Origin: an uncultured Kiritimatiellota bacterium
GTDB lineage: Bacteria; Verrucomicrobiota; Kiritimatiellia; RFP12; UBA1067
Length of the DNA: 12,085 bases
Direction: 5' to 3'
Assembly (NCBI GenBank): GCA_934675625.1
Contig: CAKURH010000105.1
Coordinates: forward strand, 1 to 12,085
The stretch's first letter is position 1. Each line of letters begins with the position of its first letter. A model generated the notes under the pieces. The model saw only the letters and a list, made by a program, of their open reading frames with translations. It searched no databases and was not told where the DNA came from. Made by a program: the position numbers and the translations under genes. Positions 6,624 to 12,085 of this stretch are shown here, in pieces.

Positions 6624-9424
6624 CAGCGGATGATGACGAGCATCCCTTGCCGGCGCACGGAAAGCGCGCCCGTTCCGACGACGAAGTCCGGGCGCGTGTC
6701 AGCCGAGACGATCCCCGGAACACGGCGGCCCGCGTAACGCACCCGGCACACCTCGTTCGTGCCGATGTAGTCGAGTCGCAGCTTTGCGCCTTGCGCGACG
6801 GCAATCTCGGTTTCCGGCGACAGGGCCGGCGTCAGGGGGGCCTGCGCGACGCGGCGGACAGAGACGCAGTCCACAAAGGCCTCACCGCCCCACTCGCGCA
6901 CCGTATTGAGGCAGAGCCTCCACGTGCCGGCCGACGGCACCCGGAAGAGCGCGCGGTGCTCCAGGAACTTCAATCCCTTCAGCGTCGTCGCCGTCGCGTA
7001 GACCTGCTGCGTCGTCACGCCGTCCGGGGACTCCAGCCAGACCTGAACCCGCGTGTCATACGCGACAGCGTCATTCTTGATGCGCGGACGCATCCAGCAG
7101 GCGAACTGGTAGAAGCCTTCCGCCGGGAACGTGATGTCCTGCATCGCGCGTCCCTGCTGCGCGAGGCGGACGGCTGACCGGTCATCGCAGAACTCAGTCC
7201 CCCACGTGGATGTCGTTTCGCTTTCGGGAATGTTGAACGGGGATGCCACGTGCCGCGCGCTTGACACCGCATCGACGTAGTCATCGAACGTCCAGTCCGG
7301 ACAGTTCCCCGTGACGGTGGTCGCGAACGATCCGTTGCGGATCAGTTCGGTTCCCTCGGCAATCGCCTCGTCCGCCACCCGCTCGAAAACGAGATTGTCC
7401 ACGCACAACGCACCGTGCGAGACGCCCTGACGCAGCGCGAGCGAGACGTCCGTCGGCGAGTCCAGCGTGAAGGTCCCTGGGAACGTCTTCGTCTGCATCA
7501 TGAAGGACGTCAGCTTGTCCAGCGCGCCGAGCGCACGTGGCGTCTCGTCCGCAAGCGACACCGTGGCCACCAGCGTCGGAACCTGTCCGCAACGCCCATT
7601 CGGGAAGCCCTCTTCCACACGCCAACTGTCAGTCCCCGTCGTCCAGCGGCAGACATCCGCGCGCAGACGATAGGTTCCCGCCGGCAGATGCACGGCGGAC
7701 GACGAGGCCGTGCCGTTCGTGCTCAGGAAAAGGAGCTGCCGGACGCCCGTCGCCATCGCGCCCCAGTTCGCACAGGCGTATCCCGTCATCCCGGCGCCCG
7801 CAACGCCCACGGACACGGGATCGGTCTCCTCCGCCAGGCTTCCCTGGTCAAACGTCCAGCCATCCGCCGTGTTGGCGCGGGACAGGACCGTATCGACGAT
7901 TTCACACGTCTCGAAGTCGCCGTTCGGCACGGGATGATCCGTCGCGGCGTCCGCCGACGCCTCGCGGCCAGACGGCGCGGCAAGCGCCACCGTGCCGGAT
8001 CCGACGTTCAGCTTCCGCACCGTTGCGGGCAGCCCCGCGAGACGCACTTCGCACGACCCTGCGTCGTTGTTGACGGAGACCTCATCCTCTTTGCCTTCTG
8101 TCGTCGACGTGACGAGATTTGTCCACAGGCCCGACGAGGGCGCGATGTCCAGCGTCTCGCCCGGCTCGGGCTTCCAGGGGAGCGCAATCGCGTCGTAGGC
8201 GATCGTGCGCCCGGCGAACGACAGGGCCGCGCCCGCGAACGCCGAGCCGTTCGAGACGGACGCATAGGGCCATGAGACGGATTCCGGGCTCAGGACGCTT
8301 CCTTCGCCGACAATCGTCAAGTCGCTGAGCGTGACCGCGCGCGCATCCACGGTCGCGCCGGACGCGACCTGAAAGCGCAAGGGTGCGGAGACGCGCGCCA
8401 CGCCGTATTTCTGCAGCAGATAGCCGCCGACGGACAGGCGTTCGGCCTCCGTCAGCCGATTGGTGAAGACCAGGACTTCATAGAGCTGCCCGCCGCCCGA
8501 CGCGCTGTTGCGGTCATTGAAGAGGGTTTCCGCGCACGCGGGCGAGTCCGTCGGGAATTCAAGCTCGAACACCGCGCGCGCCGTCCCGAGCGGCGCGGTT
8601 TGGCTGGCATAGCCGCCATCACGATAGAATCGCGCGGCGTAGGCCTGCGGCTGCGCCGTGCCGTCACGGTTCACGAAAGCCGCCTCCGCATAAGGCTGGA
8701 CGGTCGTGAAAAAGGCGTTGGCGCCGCTTTCGACGCCAAAGATGGCGCACGTCAAGTCAGCATCCGATGTCGCGAGCGACGGATCAAACGAATGAACCGC
8801 GAAGACATGACAGGCCGCAAGCGACGTCTTCTCGCCCTGCGCGTTCATGAATCGCATGCCGCGCGCCGCGTCGCCTCTCACGCAGCCGCCGAAGAAGAGA
8901 CTGTCCCGCGAGCCGTCTCCGGCCGTCTTCACGCGCGGCGGCGTCGCCCCCGCTTGCGCATAGCCGTAGCGCACGGCCGCCGCCGTCTCCTCGCGCACGT
9001 CATGCCATGCCGCAACGCATGTCTCGCCTTCGCCGACCACGTCCGCGCGGTTTCGCGTCGATTCCAGCCACAGGGCGGCCTTCTGCGTGGCCGGCGGCGG
9101 CGTCTCCAGACTGGGCGTCGTTCCCTCCGCAATCTGCAGCATCCCGCTCGCGACGGCCACGTCGAGCGTGTTGCCGGCAAAGGACACGAGGTTCGCAAGG
9201 GGAAGGGTCCATGTCCCAAGCCCCTGCTTCTGCAAGGCGAAGGCCAGCGGCGAGACAAACAGCGGCGCGTCGCCCAGTGCGGGCGTCTCCTCCGTCACCG
9301 TCAGGCGCTCATGCGTTCCGACGGCCAGCGGCTGAACCGTCTCGTCCTCGGCGCGAGCCAGTCCTTCGCACACGAGGAGAGCCGCAGAAAAAAGCGCGGC
9401 CTTCCTGATCCACCTGTCTTTCAT
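6623..9424 (-). CDS. Secreted modular LamG-like / carbohydrate-binding-like protein
   Basis: This 933-residue protein of unknown function has no recognisable catalytic domain. The signal peptide MKDRWIRKAALFSAALLVCEG ends near LARA (25). Residues about 30-110 are a beta-rich segment of the passenger type (GTWTLPLANLVSFAGNTLDV). About 115-345 looks like a concanavalin A/LamG-type jelly roll: it starts KAALWLESTRNRADVV and ends with QLYEVLVFTNRLTEAERL, then GGYLLQKYGV, a pattern common in PVC surface proteins. Two galactose-binding-like beta-sandwiches follow, each opening with an N-G-[DS]-F motif (VPNGDFET 499-506; IRNGSFAT 695-702). The tail (about 872-925) resembles autotransporter-associated repeats (GTNEV...YAGRRVPG...VVGTGALSV). 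It probably binds glycan or sits on the cell surface, but this is inference. Its stop overlaps the GH92 start by one base (TGATG). ATG 9424 is chosen from the signal peptide; ATG 9502 has the better Shine-Dalgarno and would give 959 residues. Confidence 0.82.
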   Translation of the reverse strand: MKDRWIRKAALFSAALLVCEGLARAEDETVQPLAVGTHERLTVTEETPALGDAPLFVSPLAFALQKQGLGTWTLPLANLVSFAGNTLDVAVASGMLQIAEGTTPSLETPPPATQKAALWLESTRNRADVVGEGETCVAAWHDVREETAAAVRYGYAQAGATPPRVKTAGDGSRDSLFFGGCVRGDAARGMRFMNAQGEKTSLAACHVFAVHSFDPSLATSDADLTCAIFGVESGANAFFTTVQPYAEAAFVNRDGTAQPQAYAARFYRDGGYASQTAPLGTARAVFELEFPTDSPACAETLFNDRNSASGGGQLYEVLVFTNRLTEAERLSVGGYLLQKYGVARVSAPLRFQVASGATVDARAVTLSDLTIVGEGSVLSPESVSWPYASVSNGSAFAGAALSFAGRTIAYDAIALPWKPEPGETLDIAPSSGLWTNLVTSTTEGKEDEVSVNNDAGSCEVRLAGLPATVRKLNVGSGTVALAAPSGREASADAATDHPVPNGDFETCEIVDTVLSRANTADGWTFDQGSLAEETDPVSVGVAGAGMTGYACANWGAMATGVRQLLFLSTNGTASSSAVHLPAGTYRLRADVCRWTTGTDSWRVEEGFPNGRCGQVPTLVATVSLADETPRALGALDKLTSFMMQTKTFPGTFTLDSPTDVSLALRQGVSHGALCVDNLVFERVADEAIAEGTELIRNGSFATTVTGNCPDWTFDDYVDAVSSARHVASPFNIPESETTSTWGTEFCDDRSAVRLAQQGRAMQDITFPAEGFYQFACWMRPRIKNDAVAYDTRVQVWLESPDGVTTQQVYATATTLKGLKFLEHRALFRVPSAGTWRLCLNTVREWGGEAFVDCVSVRRVAQAPLTPALSPETEIAVAQGAKLRLDYIGTNEVCRVRYAGRRVPGIVSADTRPDFVVGTGALSVRRQGMLVIIR

Positions 9425-9427
9425 GTT

Positions 9428-9493
9428 GCAGAGCAGAGACCCACGTCGGCGCCTCTCGTCAAACTGTACGTGCGGATTTCCTGCATGCGGCTT
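9428..9493 (-). repeat. Group II intron domain V/VI-like element, copy B
   Basis: Read on the minus strand, 9493-9461 is the domain-V-like hairpin: AAGCCGCA as 5' strand (AGC triad kept), a small GGAAATCC upper stem-loop, a CG bulge and TACAGTTT as 3' strand. A 24-base run is identical to copy A. 9460-9428 is a shortened domain-VI-like hairpin: GAG (9457-9455) can pair with CTC (9433-9431), and GTCTCTGCTCTGC is the 3' strand. The position of the bulged A of copy A is a G here (9434), so branching chemistry would be impaired. The domain VI loop is 21 bases shorter than in copy A. The gap to the previous gene's stop (9537) leaves no room for an intron body. Confidence 0.58.
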
Positions 9494-9499
9494 TCTTGT

Positions 9500-9516
9500 C
9501 ATGGCTTCATCCTTTC
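9500..9516 (-). promoter_or_regulatory. Shine-Dalgarno and upstream ATG of leader frame (copy B)
   Basis: GAAAGG (9516-9511) lies 8 bases before an ATG at 9502-9500. The frame runs without a stop through the intron-like element into the downstream gene, adding 26 residues (MTRKPHAGNPHVQFDE...). The signal-peptide ATG at 9424 follows CTCTGCTCTGCAAC and has no recognisable Shine-Dalgarno. The arrangement is the same as in copy A, and CCATGACA is shared at both upstream starts. Confidence 0.55.
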
Positions 9517-9536
9517 GTCATTGACATCTGACTTCA

Positions 9537-11309
9537 TCACTTCGAACCGGCGGTTCCCGTCCCGACGGTCTGGGGCGGGCGGTTCGGCAGGCGGATCTCG
9601 TTGTGCCCATCGGGCGAGACGGCCGCCGCCACGGGTCCCGCCAACGCGGCGGAGCTGCCCAGATAGCGCACCGAGACGCCGTGCGAACGAAGCCTGCGGC
9701 AGTTCCGCTCCGTGTAGAGCGGCGGCGGGCTTGATGGCGCGCCGGCATGGACGACGATCTTCGCGTCACGCAACACCACGTTGTCGCAGTCCTCGAAGAA
9801 GAAGACCGTCTGCGGCCTCTCCAATTGGTACTTGCCCCAACCGAGATGGATGACCGTGTTCGTCAACCCGCAGATGCGGACTGGCAGCGGCTCGTTGTCG
9901 AGGCTGATGGGCGCGTTCGGAAACGACAGGAACGAAAGCTCGTATTCGTCGGGATAATTCCCAATCATCCATTTCCTGCCCGTGCCGACCGGCGGCAGCG
10001 GCAGCTTCTGCCGGCTTGCGATGGTCGGGCCGATTCCGGGAAACGGCTTCTTGGCGATCTGCCGCATCTCATCCGCCGTGTAGCGCACGCCCGTCAGCGG
10101 CGGCGGGTTCCAGTTCGGCCGATAGGCATCGGGGACGGGCCTCGTCTGCGGGACAACGATCCATTCCTTTCCTGCGGCATCCCGCTCGATGCTCCCGCCG
10201 CCCTTCGCCACGTTCTGCCGCATCAACCTCTCGCAGACGCGCAGGAGGTCTCCGAAGCGATAGTCGCTGTAGGAGAACTTGCGGTTGCCATCCAGCGCCG
10301 ACACATATTCGGGCGCGAGGTCCTTCGTGCCGAGCGCCGTCAGAAGGACGCCCGCCGCGCTGGACGGGTTGCAGTCCGAGTCCCAGCCGCACTGCATGGC
10401 GACCTTGACCGTCCGCGCGAGGTCGCCCCCGCCATAGAGGAGGCCCATCAGCAGGAATGCGCCATTCGGCTTGACGTCCGAGCCAGGCTGGTCGATCCGC
10501 CCGCGATGATAGGCAGGGTCTTCGACGTACTTCGCCTCGACCTTCCGCCAACACGTGCGCCAGTCGTCCGGCGAGGCGCGGTGCCATGCGCGGACATCCC
10601 GCACCATCTCCGCGTACTGCGATTCCGGCGGCACACAGGCGAGCCCCGCATCAACAATCGCGTCAATGTCGCGGGTGAAGAACGCCTCGGCGTACATGCC
10701 GCCCATGAACGCCCCGGCCCAAACGCCGTCGCCGCTGTTCACAAGCGTGCCGAAGAGCCGCGAGAGCTCGATCGCGCGCTGCGGCAGCCCCGGCGAGATG
10801 AGCCCCGCGTAGTCACTCTCGATCTGGTAGTCGATGTTGTCCGCGCAGGCGTTGTAGCGCGGATGCCCGCAGTCGGGCGGCGCGATGCCGCGCCGCAGGT
10901 TGTCGCGCCCGGCCCAGTTGGCCGCGCAAAGCCCGTAAGTCGCGTTCGCGTAGTCCATCCCGGCCTGATGCGGCGAAACGTCGAGCCCGTATTGCTCCAG
11001 CGTCCGCAGGAAGGTCATTTCCACGTAAAGGTCGTCATTCGCGAAAGAACCGTTGATCATCTCCGGCTTCCAGGCCGGGACCTCCGCGTCAGGGATTGTC
11101 CGCCCCTGATAGCGGAACTCCGTCGAGAGCCCCCACTCGACCCCGATCATCTGGCCAAGCCACCCAGCCTTCATCTTGTCGCGGTAGTCTTCGACGGACA
11201 GGCGGCGCACCGGCGGCTCTGCCACCGTCGAAGGTGCCGTCGCAGCGGCGGACGCGCCCCACCACAGCGCCAGTCCGGCAGACGCGCAAAGAAACAGACG
11301 CCCCTTCAT
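9537..11309 (-). CDS. Secreted ADP-ribosylglycohydrolase-fold protein with C-terminal extension
   Basis: This is a 590-residue protein whose first half (about 38-385) matches the ADP-ribosylglycohydrolase superfamily of all-helical, Mg-dependent hydrolases. GWLGQMIGVEWGLSTE (49-64) is the N-terminal block. ANDDLYVEM (90-98) replaces the usual TDDT metal motif. NSGDGVWAGAFMGGMYAEA (191-209) is the middle block, and GWDSDCNPSSAAG (308-320) is the family's D-x-D metal motif. Residues about 440-560 are not part of that fold and include a beta-strand-rich piece (FFFEDCDNVVLRDAKIVV) like one or two parallel beta-helix coils. MKGRLFLCASAGLALWWGASAAATA is a signal peptide, so the protein works outside the cytoplasm; a role on a glycan is more likely than removal of protein ADP-ribose. 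I chose ATG 11309 from the signal peptide, although the only good Shine-Dalgarno is before ATG 11435. It lies in the operon between GH29 and the LamG-like gene. The exact substrate is unknown. Confidence 0.88.
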   Translation of the reverse strand: MKGRLFLCASAGLALWWGASAAATAPSTVAEPPVRRLSVEDYRDKMKAGWLGQMIGVEWGLSTEFRYQGRTIPDAEVPAWKPEMINGSFANDDLYVEMTFLRTLEQYGLDVSPHQAGMDYANATYGLCAANWAGRDNLRRGIAPPDCGHPRYNACADNIDYQIESDYAGLISPGLPQRAIELSRLFGTLVNSGDGVWAGAFMGGMYAEAFFTRDIDAIVDAGLACVPPESQYAEMVRDVRAWHRASPDDWRTCWRKVEAKYVEDPAYHRGRIDQPGSDVKPNGAFLLMGLLYGGGDLARTVKVAMQCGWDSDCNPSSAAGVLLTALGTKDLAPEYVSALDGNRKFSYSDYRFGDLLRVCERLMRQNVAKGGGSIERDAAGKEWIVVPQTRPVPDAYRPNWNPPPLTGVRYTADEMRQIAKKPFPGIGPTIASRQKLPLPPVGTGRKWMIGNYPDEYELSFLSFPNAPISLDNEPLPVRICGLTNTVIHLGWGKYQLERPQTVFFFEDCDNVVLRDAKIVVHAGAPSSPPPLYTERNCRRLRSHGVSVRYLGSSAALAGPVAAAVSPDGHNEIRLPNRPPQTVGTGTAGSK

Positions 11310-11321
11310 CTTGTCGCTTTT

Positions 11322-11408
11322 GCAGAGTAGAGACACACGCCTCGACGTTGCCGCCGGTGCGACTTCCCCCTCGTCCGACTGTACGTGCGGATTTCCTGCA
11401 TACGACTT
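11322..11408 (-). repeat. Group II intron domain V/VI-like element, copy A
   Basis: Read on the minus strand, 11408-11376 resembles a group II intron domain V: a 5' strand AAGTCGTA, an upper stem around GGAAATCC, a CG bulge and a 3' strand TACAGTCG. It matches copy B at 29 of 33 positions. 11375-11322 then folds like domain VI. A GAGGGGG strand (11372-11366) pairs with CTCTACTC, leaving one bulged A at 11328 where a branch-point adenosine would be. A distal hairpin CGGCG-GCAA-CGTCG (11356-11343) has a GNRA loop. The lower domain V stem is degenerate (AGT in place of the usual AGC triad, several mismatches). There is no space for domains I-IV or a reverse transcriptase, so this is a 3' fragment or a derived small element. 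The resemblance is judged by eye; no covariance search was run. Confidence 0.6.
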
Positions 11409-11432
11409 TCCTTCGAGTGATTTTCCTGGTGT

Positions 11433-11450
11433 CATGGTTTCTTTCCTTTT
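11433..11450 (-). promoter_or_regulatory. Shine-Dalgarno and upstream ATG of leader frame (copy A)
   Basis: AAAAGGA lies 8 bases before an ATG at 11435-11433. From this ATG the frame is open through the intron-like element and joins the downstream ORF in frame, which would add 42 residues (MTPGKSLEGK...) before the signal peptide. The signal-peptide ATG at 11309 has no Shine-Dalgarno of its own (preceding bases GCGACAAG). A still earlier in-frame ATG at 11486 overlaps the GH29 stop region and is less likely. Confidence 0.55.
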
Positions 11451-11473
11451 GCGTTTACTTGATGCCATTGTGC

Positions 11474-12085
11474 CTACTTGAGCCAAAGCTCGATGACGGG
11501 AATCTCGACCGCCGGCTTCTTCATCGGCAGGACGAGGAAGTCACGGCGTCCAAGGTCGCCGCCATGCGAATGGTCCTGTGCGTTCTTCGCGCGACGAATC
11601 GGCAGCTCCGAGCCGTCGTGCAGGAACTGCGCATAGTCGACCTTGTCGGCGAAGTCGAACGGCAGCGCGCCCATCGGGTAGTTGACGAGGTGGACGTAGA
11701 GCCGGTTCGTCTCGGGGTTGTAGGTGAGGAGGGAATCGACAGGCGTCTTGAACGCGGCCGACGCGGCCGTGCAGCCGTAGATCGAGCGGCTGTTGACGTG
11801 CATCCACTCGCCAATCGCGTCGAGGCGGTCGCAGGCCCGGGAATCGAATGCACCGCGCCCCGTCGGGCCGACGTTGAGGATGAGGTTGCCGCCGAACGCG
11901 ACCGAGTTGACCAAGAGCTCGATGAGCTGGCGCGGGCTCTTCCACGTCTCCTCGTCGCGGTAGTAGCCCCACGAGCCGGAGAACGTCTGGCACGTCTCCC
12001 ACGGCGCATTCTTGCCGTCCACCTGCGGCCACTGGGTGACGCGGCACTGCTCCGGCGTCACGAAGTCCCAGCCGTCCTCGGTGTC
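11474..12085 (-). CDS. GH29 alpha-L-fucosidase, C-terminal part (runs off window)
   Basis: This is the last 203 residues of a glycoside hydrolase family 29 enzyme, which removes alpha-L-fucose by a retaining mechanism. The reading frame is open to the window edge (first visible residues DTEDGWDF), so the N-terminus, signal peptide and catalytic nucleophile lie outside. What is visible is the end of the catalytic barrel: WETCQTFSGSWGYY, then a KSPRQLIELLVNSVAFGGN stretch and LILNVGPTGRG, all characteristic GH29 blocks. The helix ending in IGEWMHVNSRSIYGCT follows. After it comes a short beta-rich C-terminal domain (about 90 residues) that ends in IELWLK and TAG. It is the most upstream gene seen in the minus-strand series, 164 bases before the signal-peptide start of the next gene. 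A GTG at 12061 is an internal valine, not a start. The family call is strong; linkage specificity and substrate cannot be told from this part. Confidence 0.93.
   Translation of the reverse strand, partial: DTEDGWDFVTPEQCRVTQWPQVDGKNAPWETCQTFSGSWGYYRDEETWKSPRQLIELLVNSVAFGGNLILNVGPTGRGAFDSRACDRLDAIGEWMHVNSRSIYGCTAASAAFKTPVDSLLTYNPETNRLYVHLVNYPMGALPFDFADKVDYAQFLHDGSELPIRRAKNAQDHSHGGDLGRRDFLVLPMKKPAVEIPVIELWLK

Noticed and set aside
4119..6737. Long plus-strand open frame (872 codons) antisense to GH92
   Set aside because: Low-complexity Arg-rich translation opposite a complete GH92 with all family motifs.
6800..6850. PLTPALSP peptide in the linker of the LamG-like protein, which resembles translated LTPALSP-type intergenic repeats
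   Set aside because: The surrounding DNA does not carry the longer repeat pattern, and the frame and domain order continue normally.
9425..9536. A complete, splicing group II intron
   Set aside because: Only about 110 bases lie between the genes; no domains I-IV, 5' GTGYG boundary or reverse transcriptase.
9747..11330. Plus-strand open frame (527 codons) antisense to the ADP-ribosylglycohydrolase-fold gene
   Set aside because: Same shadow pattern; no signal or domain.

Overview
The window is G+C-rich and all of its genes are read from the minus strand. It looks like part of a carbohydrate-degradation (CAZyme) operon from a glycan-specialist bacterium. Many secreted glycosidases, MKRGLL-type signal peptides, a LamG-like modular protein with a short autotransporter-type tail and no SusC/SusD pair suggest the PVC superphylum, possibly a gut or sediment Kiritimatiellota-type lineage. 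That placement is inferred from style only.

In transcription order (right to left) the genes are: the C-terminal part of a GH29 alpha-L-fucosidase (11474-12085); a secreted ADP-ribosylglycohydrolase-fold protein with an extra C-terminal region (9537-11309); a 933-residue secreted LamG-like/carbohydrate-binding-like protein (6623-9424); a GH92 alpha-mannosidase (4431-6623); a compact GH106 alpha-L-rhamnosidase (1927-4434); and a GH28 polygalacturonase-like enzyme (436-1902). The middle genes overlap by 1 and 4 bases, so they are probably translationally coupled. Fucose, rhamnose, galacturonate and mannose as likely targets suggest attack on a branched pectic or other plant/algal heteroglycan. 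All five proteins with a visible N-terminus carry a Sec-type signal peptide.

The most unusual feature is a pair of related elements in the two real intergenic gaps (11322-11408 and 9428-9493). Each looks like the 3' end of a group II intron: a 33-nt domain-V-like hairpin followed by a domain-VI-like hairpin, with no room for domains I-IV. In both places the element lies between a good Shine-Dalgarno/ATG and the ATG of the signal peptide, which itself has no Shine-Dalgarno. The reading frame is open through the element and encodes related leader peptides (AGNPHVQ...DE...SLLC). This could be a relic, a dispersed mini-element, or a leader with a regulatory or N-terminal-extension role.

The first 435 bases carry no convincing gene. 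They are a mosaic of short periodic repeats (CGCAAAG, CGCAGAG and CACGGAG types, plus a GGGGTCAGACACT-type repeat) bounded by roughly inverted ends. Beyond them, on the minus strand, lie a TATAAT hexamer and a boxA-like GTTCTTTGACAAC, possibly the leader of something just outside the window.
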